Source of the DNA: an uncultured bacterium
GTDB lineage: Bacteria; Bacillota; Clostridia; Lachnospirales; Lachnospiraceae
Assembly (NCBI GenBank): GCA_947073545.1
Contig: CAMTMP010000010.1
Span: 1-64,000, forward strand
DNA length: 64,000 nt
Direction: 5' to 3'
Shown here: positions 51,391 to 60,310 of the stretch, in pieces
How positions within the stretch are numbered: position 1 is the first letter of the stretch
Layout of the letters: every line of letters starts with the position of its first letter
Program-made: the position numbers and the translations under genes
Notes under the pieces: model-generated
Databases searched by the model: none
What the model was told of the DNA's origin: nothing
The model's input: only the letters and a program-made list of their open reading frames with translations

Positions 51391-52919
51391 GGAAGTTTTT
51401 ACAGTACGCACTTAACCGAGTGGTGATTACGGCTCTTCTGGTGCTCTTGCAGATCGCCTTTTTTCTGGTTGTGCTCATACAGTGGGGGAATTACTACGTC
51501 TGGTTTTCACTGGTGCTGCGTTTTATCACCTTTTGGGCTGTGATCTACATCATATGGAAACCGAACAACCCTGCCGTAAAACTGGCCTGGGTGGTGCCGA
51601 TACTGACGTTTCCGCTGTTTGGAGGTGTGCTTTATCTGTGTTACGGTCATGTGATCGTGCCGAAAAAGCTGCGCGACAGCATGGAACGGACGGACAAGCT
51701 GGTAAGAAAAAGCCTGGTGCAGGACAAAAGGACGATGAAGGATCTGAAAAGGGAGGATCCGGCAGAAGCTAACTTGAGCGGTTATATTTATTCCTATGCG
51801 GCTATGCCTGTTTGGGATCAGACGGAGTCTGCCTTTTTTGCCGATGGACGGCCCTGGTGGGAAAGCCTGCTGAGGGATCTCGAGAAGGCCGAGCATTTTA
51901 TCTTTTTGGAGTTTTTTATAATAAAAGAGGGAAAAATGTGGGATGCGATGCTGGATATCTTGGAGCGGAAGGCAAAGGCCGGAGTGGAGGTAAGGCTGAT
52001 TTACGATGACATCGGATGTGCGTTCCTTTTGCCGAAATACTATGACAAAACCATTGAGAAGAAGGGGATCAAGTGCGTGGCATTCAACAGACTGGTGCCC
52101 TTTATGTCTCTGGTGCTGAACAACAGGGATCACAGGAAGATCGTGGTAATTGATGGAAAAACGGCGTATACGGGCGGCATTAATCTGGCGGACGAGTATA
52201 TCAATTATGAGCATCCTTACGGAGACCACTGGAAGGACACGGGCATACGGATTCATGGGAAAGCGGTCTGGAACTTCACTGTCATGTTTTTGCAGATGTG
52301 GAATATGTCCCGGTATACGGAGGAAGACTACGGCAGATATTATCATCCGTTTGAGAAGATACCGGGAGCGGGCGGCTTTGTGCAGCCGTATATGGACACG
52401 CCCTTTGACGATGAGACGCTGGGGGAAAATGTGTACCTGAATATGATTGGCGATGCCGAACGCTATGTCTGGATTTACACGCCCTATCTGGTTACGGACA
52501 ATGAAATGATTACGGCTTTAAAGTTAGCGGCAAAGCGCGGGGTGGATGTGCGGATCGTGACGCCAGGTGTACCGGATAAAAAGTTTGTCTACTGGCTGAC
52601 GCAGTCCAATTACCAAAATCTGATCGGCGCGGGCGTCAGAATTTTTCAGTATAAGCCGGGCTTTATCCATGCCAAATGTGTACTCTCGGATGACGAGTCG
52701 GCGGCGGTCGGCACGATCAACTTTGATTACAGAAGTTTTTACCATCACTTTGAATGTGGCGTATATCTCTACCGCGCTCAGGCCGTTGAGGAACTGAAGA
52801 AGGATATGGAGAAGACTTTCAATATATGCGAGGAAATCACGATGTCATGGTGCCGGGAGAAGTTTGTGAAGACCAATGTGATAGGCCCGCTGCTAAAGCT
52901 GTTGTCACCGCTTATGTAA
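51387..52919 (+). CDS. cls: Cardiolipin synthase
   Basis: 510 residues. It has two N-terminal membrane helices and two phospholipase-D HKD motifs: H249-R-K (HRKIVVIDGKTAYTGG) and H428-A-K (HAKCVLSDDESAAVGTINFD). It condenses two phosphatidylglycerols to cardiolipin at the membrane. Its ATG overlaps the sufB stop, and plsC follows after 19 bases, so it groups with lipid synthesis. Confidence 0.94.
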   Translation: MRKFLQYALNRVVITALLVLLQIAFFLVVLIQWGNYYVWFSLVLRFITFWAVIYIIWKPNNPAVKLAWVVPILTFPLFGGVLYLCYGHVIVPKKLRDSMERTDKLVRKSLVQDKRTMKDLKREDPAEANLSGYIYSYAAMPVWDQTESAFFADGRPWWESLLRDLEKAEHFIFLEFFIIKEGKMWDAMLDILERKAKAGVEVRLIYDDIGCAFLLPKYYDKTIEKKGIKCVAFNRLVPFMSLVLNNRDHRKIVVIDGKTAYTGGINLADEYINYEHPYGDHWKDTGIRIHGKAVWNFTVMFLQMWNMSRYTEEDYGRYYHPFEKIPGAGGFVQPYMDTPFDDETLGENVYLNMIGDAERYVWIYTPYLVTDNEMITALKLAAKRGVDVRIVTPGVPDKKFVYWLTQSNYQNLIGAGVRIFQYKPGFIHAKCVLSDDESAAVGTINFDYRSFYHHFECGVYLYRAQAVEELKKDMEKTFNICEEITMSWCREKFVKTNVIGPLLKLLSPLM

Positions 52920-52938
52920 GAAAGATGGAGAAGGATTT

Positions 52939-53655
52939 ATGATTCGGTTTTTGAAGGTAATTGTTTGGAATCTGCCAAGAATCTACATGATACCCAGAAT
53001 GGCGTATAAAGCCAGGCATAAGGAACGCTATGGCGAAGAGGCGTGCTACGCATATGCGAGGCTGGCGATCCGGCGCATGATGCGGGCAGGGCGGATACAC
53101 ACAAAGCGTTTCGGTGCGGAGAACCTTCCGGAAGAAGGCGGGTATCTTCTATGTCCGAACCATCAGGGAAAATATGATGCGCTGGGGATTATGATATCCC
53201 ACGATAAACCGTGCTCTGTGGTGATAGACGATGCCAAGTCCCACGGGATTTTAGTCAAACAGTTTATCGATCTGATACAGGGCAAACGCCTGAAAAAGGA
53301 CGATGCCAGACAGTCTATAGGGATTATTAAAGAACTTGCCGAGGATACCAGACAGGGGCGGCGCTTCATTATTTTTCCGGAGGGCGGCTATTTTCATAAC
53401 CACAATACCTTGGGAGAGTTTAAGCCCGGCTGCTTTAAGAGTGCGGTGAAGGCCAGAGTGCCGATTGTACCGGTGGCGCTGATCGATTCTTACCGGGTGT
53501 TTGAGGAGTGGACGTTACGAAAGGTGGAGACGCAGGTTCACTTTCTGAAAGCGATCCCATACGAAGAATATAAGGGCATGACTACGACGCAGATCGCGGA
53601 GATGGTAAAAGACAGAATCGCAAGCAGAATCAGAGAGGTAGTCAGCCCTGCATAG
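52939..53655 (+). CDS. plsC: 1-acyl-sn-glycerol-3-phosphate acyltransferase
   Basis: 238 residues with acyltransferase block I NHQGKYD (His75 and Asp) and block III FPEGG near 145. It adds the second acyl chain to make phosphatidic acid. It lies next to cardiolipin synthase. No strong membrane anchor is visible except a basic amphipathic N-terminus. The convergent tmcAL gene ends 5 bases downstream. Confidence 0.9.
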   Translation: MIRFLKVIVWNLPRIYMIPRMAYKARHKERYGEEACYAYARLAIRRMMRAGRIHTKRFGAENLPEEGGYLLCPNHQGKYDALGIMISHDKPCSVVIDDAKSHGILVKQFIDLIQGKRLKKDDARQSIGIIKELAEDTRQGRRFIIFPEGGYFHNHNTLGEFKPGCFKSAVKARVPIVPVALIDSYRVFEEWTLRKVETQVHFLKAIPYEEYKGMTTTQIAEMVKDRIASRIREVVSPA

Positions 53656-53660
53656 GAAAA

Positions 53661-54908
53661 TTACAGTTTTATAATCGGATTTTTATATTCGCTAATTTCC
53701 GGCGACATGTTTCCACCGGGGAATTTATTGCGGACAATACTCTGATAAATATGGCTTGCATAGATATCCTTTTCCAGCATGGAGAGGCCTGTCGGTGCAA
53801 GCTGTTTTTCTGCGTCTGCAAGCTTGGAGATCAGCGGAATGCAGGCGCTTTTTTTGATGGCGGAAAGGAGCGGGGCAGCGCTCTCGCGAAAACCCAGCAT
53901 ACGGGCATAGAAAATCCAGCCTTCCTGTCCGTATTGTATCAGGCGCTCCTTGTGGATGCCGAGCATGATATGCATCAGGCTACGGGAGATTCTCACATAA
54001 GTGCGGTTCTTGGACTTTAGGAGATCGCAGAAGGAACTGAAATCACGGTATTGCGGCAGGAGTTTTATAATCCTGTCCGACAGTTCTTTGTCGATATCCG
54101 GATAATGGGCAAATCCCTCCTTCTCTCCGGTGAGAAGGCTGTACTGTACAAGGAGGGAAAAATCGTCTGCAAAAACAGGGTAGGATTTCAGGTAGGCGTC
54201 CTCCATCAGCTTCAAGGAGACAGCGGGAATCTGTCTGGAGAGCCCTTCCGAAGAGCCGGTATGCCGCAGGGATTCACGGATGGCCAGAGCAGAGCAGAAG
54301 CCGCTGTCCAGACTGTTGTCGTGGTAAGAGGCACCGGTGCGTTTGATCGTATGTGACGCCATCCTGCTCTCCCAGTAGAGGAGTGCTTTACAGTATTCGA
54401 TCCCCAAAATGTTGTTTGGGCTGGTGAGTACGTTGATATGGGACGTCAGATGGGGCGCGGAAGCCTCCAGCGCAGCATTTCTAGCCTGCGGATAGGTGTG
54501 GCCGGAGCGAAGCTCCTGATCCAGTGTTTTTTTAAAGACAGGGCCTTCGTTCAAAAGCGCCTGCGCGAAGTCCGCAAGCACGCGGATGTCACCGCATTCG
54601 CTGCCAAAGCAGAGGGCATCGACGACACCCAGCTTATCGAGGAGAGCCACTGCGCCGCGGGCGAAATGTTCTGCGCTGCTGATGGAATAGCAGACGGGAA
54701 GCTCGATCACAAGATCTGCGCCGCCAAGCAGCGCGCTTTCGGCGCGCAGATATTTATCCATCAAGGCTGGTGCGCCGCGCTGCACAAAATCACCGCTCAT
54801 AACGACGACACAGTAGTCGGCGTGTGTGAGTTCTTTGGCCTTTCTGATGTGATAGGCATGTCCGTTGTGAAACGGATTGTATTCCGCAATAATTCCAACC
54901 GTCTTCAT
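53661..54908 (-). CDS. tmcAL: tRNA(Met) cytidine acetate ligase (YlbM)
   Basis: 416 residues. The nucleotidyltransferase core has GIIAEYNPFHNGHAYHIRKAKE (HxGH), VMSGDFVQRGAPALMDKYLRAE and LVIELPVCYSISSAEHFARGAV. It makes acetyl-AMP and acetylates the wobble C34 of elongator tRNA-Met. The start is taken at 54908 (MKTVGIIAEYN), not the upstream codon at 54935. It is divergent from pta, which supplies acetyl phosphate metabolism. Confidence 0.93.
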   Translation of the reverse strand: MKTVGIIAEYNPFHNGHAYHIRKAKELTHADYCVVVMSGDFVQRGAPALMDKYLRAESALLGGADLVIELPVCYSISSAEHFARGAVALLDKLGVVDALCFGSECGDIRVLADFAQALLNEGPVFKKTLDQELRSGHTYPQARNAALEASAPHLTSHINVLTSPNNILGIEYCKALLYWESRMASHTIKRTGASYHDNSLDSGFCSALAIRESLRHTGSSEGLSRQIPAVSLKLMEDAYLKSYPVFADDFSLLVQYSLLTGEKEGFAHYPDIDKELSDRIIKLLPQYRDFSSFCDLLKSKNRTYVRISRSLMHIMLGIHKERLIQYGQEGWIFYARMLGFRESAAPLLSAIKKSACIPLISKLADAEKQLAPTGLSMLEKDIYASHIYQSIVRNKFPGGNMSPEISEYKNPIIKL

Positions 54909-55010
54909 AGCTTTTCTCTTCCCTCGAATTTTCATACATCCCCTGTCTCCAGTTTATCACAATGCGGTGGATTTGTATTGTTTTTTCTTACAAACAGATC
55001 AGAAAATTAC

Positions 55011-55039
55011 TTGTCTATGAAAGCGGAATTAGGTATCAT
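55011..55039 (+). promoter_or_regulatory. Probable promoter of pta
   Basis: TTGTCT (55011-55016), 17 bases and TATCAT (55034-55039) lie 29 bases before the pta ATG. Confidence 0.55.
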
Positions 55040-55067
55040 GGAAGATAGAAAGAAGGAGGGTATAGCT

Positions 55068-56069
55068 ATGTCTTATATTGATCTGATGAAAGAGAAGGCC
55101 AGAAGTGATAAAAAGACGATTGTTCTGCCGGAGACCAACGATAAGAGGACTCTGATCGCGGCGGCCAGCATCGTAAAGGAGGGGATCGCCGACATCATCA
55201 TGGTGGGGAACGAGGAGAAGATTATGGACGGTGCCGGATGGCTGGAGGTGGAGCTGGACGGCGTGCAGATCATAGACCCCGAAAAGACGGAAAAGCTGGA
55301 GGAGTATACGGAGCTTTTGTATGAGATTAGAAAGAATAAGGGGATGACGCCGGAGAAAGCAAGAGAGATCCTGCTGAAAGATTATCTGACCTTCGGCGTG
55401 GTGATGGTGAAAGCGAATGACGCGGACGGCATGGTGGCCGGCGCCTGCCATGCTACGGCGGATACGCTGCGGCCTGCACTGCAGATTTTAAAGACCGCGC
55501 CCGGCGTGAAATTGGTATCGGGCTTCTTCATTCTGGACGTGCCGGACTGTGAGCTGGGGGCCAACGGCACCTTCCTCTTTGCGGATTGTGGTCTGAATCA
55601 GGATCCGACGGCGGAAGAGCTTGCGGCCATTGCGGATACTTCCGCCAAGAGCTTTAAGAGTCTGGTAGGTGTGAAGCCGATCATCGCCATGCTGTCCCAC
55701 TCGACCAAGGGAAGCGCCAAGCATCCGCTGGTGGACAAGATGGTGGAGGCGACGCGGATCGCCCATGAGCAGTATCCGCATCTCACCATAGACGGAGAGC
55801 TCCAGTCCGACGCGGCCCTCGTGCCCCAGGTGGCCAAGTCCAAGGCACCCGGCAGCGAGGTGGCGGGCAAGGCAAATGTGCTGATCTTCCCCAATCTGGA
55901 CAGCGGCAATATTGGCTATAAACTGGTGCAGAGACTGGGAAAGGCGGAAGCCTACGGCCCCATGCTCCAAGGCATCGCCAAACCCGTAAACGACCTCTCC
56001 CGCGGCTGCTCCTGGCAGGACATCGTGGGCGTAGTAGCCCTCACCGCTGTGCAGGCACAACTTGCGTGA
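55068..56069 (+). CDS. pta: Phosphate acetyltransferase
   Basis: 333 residues. It interconverts acetyl-CoA and acetyl phosphate. Landmarks are SYIDLMKEKARSDKKTIVLPE, DYLTFGVVMVKANDADGMVAGA, MLSHSTKGSAKHPLVDKM and LIFPNLDSGNIGYKLVQRLG. The ATG at 55068 has AAGGAGG upstream; the longer in-frame extension lies antisense to tmcAL and is not coding. With ackA it forms the ATP-yielding acetate pathway. Confidence 0.96.
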   Translation: MSYIDLMKEKARSDKKTIVLPETNDKRTLIAAASIVKEGIADIIMVGNEEKIMDGAGWLEVELDGVQIIDPEKTEKLEEYTELLYEIRKNKGMTPEKAREILLKDYLTFGVVMVKANDADGMVAGACHATADTLRPALQILKTAPGVKLVSGFFILDVPDCELGANGTFLFADCGLNQDPTAEELAAIADTSAKSFKSLVGVKPIIAMLSHSTKGSAKHPLVDKMVEATRIAHEQYPHLTIDGELQSDAALVPQVAKSKAPGSEVAGKANVLIFPNLDSGNIGYKLVQRLGKAEAYGPMLQGIAKPVNDLSRGCSWQDIVGVVALTAVQAQLA

Positions 56070-56079
56070 TAAGCTATGA

Positions 56080-56198
56080 GCAGTGCGCAGACGAAAGATG
56101 AAAAAATGACAGCTTGCTGACAATTTTTTCAGATTGCGGATGCATAGGGCGACAGCCCGCGAGCGAGGAAAACCGAAGGTTTTTCGAGCGGGCACTGC
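56080..56198. repeat. Branched hairpin element between pta and ackA
   Basis: GCAGTGC (56080-56086) and GCACTGC (56192-56198) close two hairpins: GAAAAAATGACAGC/GCTGACAATTTTTTC (56100-56130) and GCCCGC/GCGGGC with inner GAAAACC/GGTTTTTC (56155-56193). There is no coding content. It is similar in design to the element at 36506 and may be a dispersed structured repeat or an RNA processing site in the operon. Confidence 0.55.
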
Positions 56199-56298
56199 GG
56201 GGTGAAGCGAGACGAAAAGTTATCAAAGAATAGACGCGGCGGGGAGCCAGCTCACCGAAGCGGCCAAAACAATTTTTAGTAGAAAGAAGGAAAACAAT

Positions 56299-57495
56299 AT
56301 GAACATACTTGTTATCAACTGCGGAAGCTCCTCCTTAAAATTCCAGCTCATTGACGCGGAGACGGAGAAGCAGATCGCCAAGGGTCTTTGCGAGCGCATC
56401 GGCATCGACGGAAGCCAGATCGTCTATCAGCCTGCGGGCGGGGAAAAGGAAGAGACAGTGACGCCCATGCCCGATCACACCAAGGCGATCGAACTTGTCT
56501 TAAACGCGCTGATGAACGAAAAGACGGGCGTGGTGAAATCTCTGGGTGAAATCGGCGCGGTAGGACACCGTATCGTGCACGGTGGAGAAAAGTTTGCGTC
56601 CTCCACGATCATCACCGACGAAGTGATTGAGGCGATCAGAGATTGCAACGATCTGGCGCCCTTACATAATCCGGCGAATCTGATCGGCATTGACGCCTGC
56701 AAAAAACTGATGCCGGATACGCCTATGGTGGGCGTGTTCGATACGGCATTCCACCAGACCATGCCCCAGCATGCGTATCTGTACGGGCTGCCTTACGAAT
56801 ACTATGAGAAATACAAGGTGAGGAGATACGGGTTCCACGGCACAAGCCATTCCTACGTTTCAAAGAGGGCGGCGGAAATTCTCGGCAAAAAGTATGAAGA
56901 CATGAAGACCGTTGTCTGCCACCTTGGCAACGGCGCAAGCATTTCCGCTGTGGAGAACGGGCATTGCGTGGACACGTCCATGGGCCTTACGCCCCTTGAA
57001 GGACTGATTATGGGCACCCGCTCTGGGGATATCGACCCGGCGATTATTGAGTTTATCGCCCATAAAGAGAATAAGACCATCGACGAGGTGATGACGATTC
57101 TGAATAAGAAATCGGGCGTACTTGGGCTTTCCGATAATCTGTCCTCGGATTTCAGAGATTTGGAAAAATCCTATGTGGCAGGGGAGGAGAGAGGACTTCG
57201 CACGATTCTCGCCTTTTCTTACCGGGTGGCGAAGTATATTGGCGCGTACGCCGCGGCCATGAACGGCGTGGACGCCATCTGTTTTACTGCCGGTGTGGGT
57301 GAGAACAATCCCTTGGTGAGAAAGCATGTGTGTGAACACCTGGGGTATCTTGGCATGACGCTGGATGAGGAGAAAAATCAAGTACGCGGGGAGGACCGGG
57401 AGATCAGTACGCCCGACTCTAAAGTGAAAGTACTTGTGATTCCCACCAATGAGGAGCTTGCGATTGCGAGGGAGACATTTGCGCTGGTGAAATAA
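56299..57495 (+). CDS. ackA: Acetate kinase
   Basis: 398 residues of the ASKHA fold: NILVINCGSSSLKFQLI, VGHRIVHGGEKF, VFDTAFHQTMP, RYGFHGTSHSYV, CHLGNGASI and CFTAGVGENNPLVR. It converts acetyl phosphate and ADP to acetate and ATP. A polymorphic hairpin element separates it from pta. Confidence 0.97.
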   Translation: MNILVINCGSSSLKFQLIDAETEKQIAKGLCERIGIDGSQIVYQPAGGEKEETVTPMPDHTKAIELVLNALMNEKTGVVKSLGEIGAVGHRIVHGGEKFASSTIITDEVIEAIRDCNDLAPLHNPANLIGIDACKKLMPDTPMVGVFDTAFHQTMPQHAYLYGLPYEYYEKYKVRRYGFHGTSHSYVSKRAAEILGKKYEDMKTVVCHLGNGASISAVENGHCVDTSMGLTPLEGLIMGTRSGDIDPAIIEFIAHKENKTIDEVMTILNKKSGVLGLSDNLSSDFRDLEKSYVAGEERGLRTILAFSYRVAKYIGAYAAAMNGVDAICFTAGVGENNPLVRKHVCEHLGYLGMTLDEEKNQVRGEDREISTPDSKVKVLVIPTNEELAIARETFALVK

Positions 57496-57685
57496 CGCTT
57501 GTGTATATTGGGGCAGCTGCCATGATGAACCAGTGGCGGCTGCCCTTTTTGTGTGACGGCGCGCGGCAGGCAGTTCCCCGCAAATGCAGCTTACCCGCAA
57601 AAACAAACCGCTTACCGCTTCTCTGCTTGTAAGAAGAGTCTCTGTGCGTTACCATCTGCCTATAAGATAAAGGAGGCGGTCAGCT

Positions 57686-59332
57686 ATGCATATTCTGGTG
57701 ATCAATGGAAGTCCGAAAGGGGAGAAAAGCAATTCCTATCAGTTGACAAAGGCATTTTTAGAGGGGATAAAGCAGGAGGCTGCGGGAGCGGAAATCAGAG
57801 AACGTGCCGTATGCCGGATGGAGATCAAGCCTTGTCTCGGCTGTTTTTTGTGCTGGAACCGCACGCCCGGCAAGTGCTGTATCGGGGACGACATGGAGCA
57901 GCTGATTCAGGATCTGCTTTGGGCGGATATCACGGTCTGGAGTTTTCCGCTGTATTATTATACGGTGCCGGGTAGCCTGAAAAATCTGATAGACCGTCAG
58001 CTTCCCATGCTTCTTCCGTTTATGGAGGAGACGGAGGGGCAGGCCGGAAACGGCGGCCATCCGTCAAGATACGATATGAGTGAGAAACGGACAGTGGTGA
58101 TCTCCACCTGCGGCTTTTATACTGCCGAGGGGAACTATGACGGGGTATGCAACCTGTTTGACCATCTATGCGGGCAGGGGAATTATACGAAGATATTCTG
58201 CGGGCAGGGAGAACTGTTCCGGGTCCCGGAGTTGTCCTCGGTCACGGGCGACTATCTCTCAAGTGTGGAACAGGCGGGACGGGAGTATGCGGGCGGCGGG
58301 ATTTCGGCACAGAGCAGGGAGCGGCTCGCACAGCTTCTTCTGCCGCGGGAAACTTTTGAAGCTTGTGCGGACGCGAGCTGGGGGATAGAAAAGGAAAGTA
58401 TTGAAACGGGAAAAAACGGCGACGCAAAAAAGGTGTCGGACACGCTGGCTTTTACGAAGCAGATGGCGGCGCTTTACCGGAAGGAGAGCTGGCCCGGCAG
58501 GGATATCGTGCTGGAAATGTGTTATACGGACGTGGAGGAGCGCTATCAGATTGTGATGGGAAAAGACGGCAGCCATGTCTGTACGGACGGCACGCTCACT
58601 GCGGACACAAGGATAGAGACGCCGGTCGCCGTATGGCGCTCGATTGCGGCGGGTGAGATCCGGGGAGATGAGGCAATGATGCAGGGGCTTTACCGTGTGA
58701 AGGGAGACTTTAAACTGATGCTTAAGTGGGACGATTACTTCGGCGGTTCCCGTCCGCAGGCAAAGCGGGAACAGGAAACTTTTGCGCAGAAGAATACGGA
58801 TATGAGCATCCTGCTCATTCCGTGGATCGTTCTGTGGGTGGCAGTTTCCGTCAGCAGGCAGAAGGGGTGTCTGATCGGCATTGCAGTGTGTGCGCTTGTT
58901 CCGCTGGTTTTTTACCGGAATAAAAAGACGCTGTATGATGTGATAAGCGGTGTGCTGGTGCCGGGATTTTGTATCGCTATGCTGATTGGTATTTCTGAGA
59001 AACAAATGCTGCCGGTTTCTTATCTGACGTTTGGAGTGATGTGGCTGGCATCCTGCTTTGGGGAACGGATACCGCTTACGGCGCATTATTCCAAGAACGG
59101 CTATGGCGGGGAGAAGGCTTTGCAAAATCCGCTGTTTATCAAAACGAACCGGATTCTTACCATGCTCTGGGGAATTTTGTATCTGTTTACGGCAGTCGGC
59201 AGTTGGTTTATGATGCGGTCGGCCCTAAGCAGCCTGTCCGGGCTGATCAATTCGGTGCTCCCTGTTTTGATGGGGATTTTTACGGTATGGTTTCAGCGGT
59301 GGTATCCGGCGAGAGTGGCGAGAGGAAAATGA
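57686..59332 (+). CDS. Fusion: flavodoxin-like NAD(P)H reductase, SCP2-like and membrane domain
   Basis: 548 residues. Residues 1-200 are an FMN reductase/flavodoxin fold (ILVINGSPKGEKSNSYQLTKAF, CLGCFLCWNRTPGKC with a CxxCxxC cysteine cluster, SFPLYYYTVPGSLKNLIDR). About 265-360 resemble an SCP2 sterol-carrier-like domain (ETPVAVWRSIAAGEIRGDEAMMQGLYRVKGD). About 378-540 hold five to six membrane helices. The order reductase, lipid-binding, membrane suggests redox chemistry on a membrane lipid or quinone. I do not know a characterised example. It lies 4 bases before the LytTR gene. Confidence 0.78.
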   Translation: MHILVINGSPKGEKSNSYQLTKAFLEGIKQEAAGAEIRERAVCRMEIKPCLGCFLCWNRTPGKCCIGDDMEQLIQDLLWADITVWSFPLYYYTVPGSLKNLIDRQLPMLLPFMEETEGQAGNGGHPSRYDMSEKRTVVISTCGFYTAEGNYDGVCNLFDHLCGQGNYTKIFCGQGELFRVPELSSVTGDYLSSVEQAGREYAGGGISAQSRERLAQLLLPRETFEACADASWGIEKESIETGKNGDAKKVSDTLAFTKQMAALYRKESWPGRDIVLEMCYTDVEERYQIVMGKDGSHVCTDGTLTADTRIETPVAVWRSIAAGEIRGDEAMMQGLYRVKGDFKLMLKWDDYFGGSRPQAKREQETFAQKNTDMSILLIPWIVLWVAVSVSRQKGCLIGIAVCALVPLVFYRNKKTLYDVISGVLVPGFCIAMLIGISEKQMLPVSYLTFGVMWLASCFGERIPLTAHYSKNGYGGEKALQNPLFIKTNRILTMLWGILYLFTAVGSWFMMRSALSSLSGLINSVLPVLMGIFTVWFQRWYPARVARGK

Positions 59333-59336
59333 GTTT

Positions 59337-59774
59337 ATGAAAATAACAATACAGGATATTGCGCCCGGTGAAGAGGAAGAGATCATTGTGAGGTGCAGGG
59401 ATCTGGACGAGGCGCTCCTTCGCATGATTCACGAGTTAAAGACAAAGCGCGGGAAATTTACGGTCACGGACAATGATAAAATCAGACAGATTGACGCGGG
59501 GGATATCTATTATTTTGAGGCGGTGGAGAATAAGGTTTTCCTCTATCTGGAACGGGATGTGTACGAGGTCAGGTACAAGCTGTATGAGATTGAGACGGAA
59601 TACGCCAATACCGACTTTTTCCGGGCATCAAAATCTGTCATTATGAATCTGGCTAAGGTGGAACAGTTTGCTCCGGATTTTGGCGGGCGGTTTGAGGCAC
59701 AGATGATGAATGGGGAAAGACTTATGATTTCCAGACAGTATGTTCCGGCGCTGAAAAAGAGGCTCGGGATGTGA
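59337..59774 (+). CDS. LytTR-domain DNA-binding regulator
   Basis: 145 residues. The C-terminal 95 are a LytTR domain (DIYYFEAVENKVFLYLERDVYEVRYKLYEIE, FFRASKSVIMNLAKVEQF, LMISRQYVPALKKRLGM). The N-terminal 45 lack a response-regulator receiver. Such proteins usually pair with a DUF3021 membrane protein, as here. It overlaps no gene, but its start is 4 bases after the reductase fusion, so all three may form one operon. Confidence 0.88.
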   Translation: MKITIQDIAPGEEEEIIVRCRDLDEALLRMIHELKTKRGKFTVTDNDKIRQIDAGDIYYFEAVENKVFLYLERDVYEVRYKLYEIETEYANTDFFRASKSVIMNLAKVEQFAPDFGGRFEAQMMNGERLMISRQYVPALKKRLGM

Positions 59775-59833
59775 GAAAACGGAGAAGGTGAAAGAAAAAC
59801 AGGCGCGGGAAACGGCGCGGAAACGAGGAATAT

Positions 59834-60292
59834 ATGACGGAATGTATAAAAAAACGTGTGGTGGAACTGCTGCTGACTTTCTGTATGGTTACGACGGGCA
59901 GCGTCTTTGTCTGCGCGGTCTATAACAAAATATTTTGGTCCGGCGATACGCTTTTGGATGCGGATATTTTATGGCAGCTTCTTGCGATGGCGTTCGTGTG
60001 CAGTCTGGGCAACTTTATTCATCCTTACCGGGAGATCAGCCGCAGACGGGCGCTGTTTGACAGAGGACTGCATTATGTGTATATCAATGTGGTTGTGCTG
60101 GGCTGCGGCTGCGGGTTTGGATGGATGGATATAGAAAATATTTTTATGCTTGCCGCAATGACATGGGGCATACTGGTTGTCTTTGTGATAGTTTCTTTTG
60201 CGATCTATAGACTGCATGAGAGAGAGACAGAGAACCTGAACCGCATGCTTAAAGAGTACCAGCAGGCGGCCCAGAGAACAGCCGGGCAGTAA
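59834..60292 (+). CDS. DUF3021 membrane protein
   Basis: 152 residues with four predicted membrane helices (LLTFCMVTTGSVFVCAVY, ILWQLLAMAFVCSLGNFI, YVYINVVVLGCGCGFGW and ILVVFVIVSFAIY) and a charged C-terminal coil. It matches the DUF3021 partner of LytTR regulators. It probably modulates the regulator by binding it at the membrane. Confidence 0.85.
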   Translation: MTECIKKRVVELLLTFCMVTTGSVFVCAVYNKIFWSGDTLLDADILWQLLAMAFVCSLGNFIHPYREISRRRALFDRGLHYVYINVVVLGCGCGFGWMDIENIFMLAAMTWGILVVFVIVSFAIYRLHERETENLNRMLKEYQQAAQRTAGQ

Positions 60293-60310
60293 GCGGGCGT
60301 TTGTGGGGCG

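Noticed and set aside
54438..55067. N-terminal extension of the pta frame by 210 residues
   Set aside because: It is the antisense of tmcAL, has no ribosome-binding site, and pta homology begins at ATG 55068 with a strong AAGGAGG.
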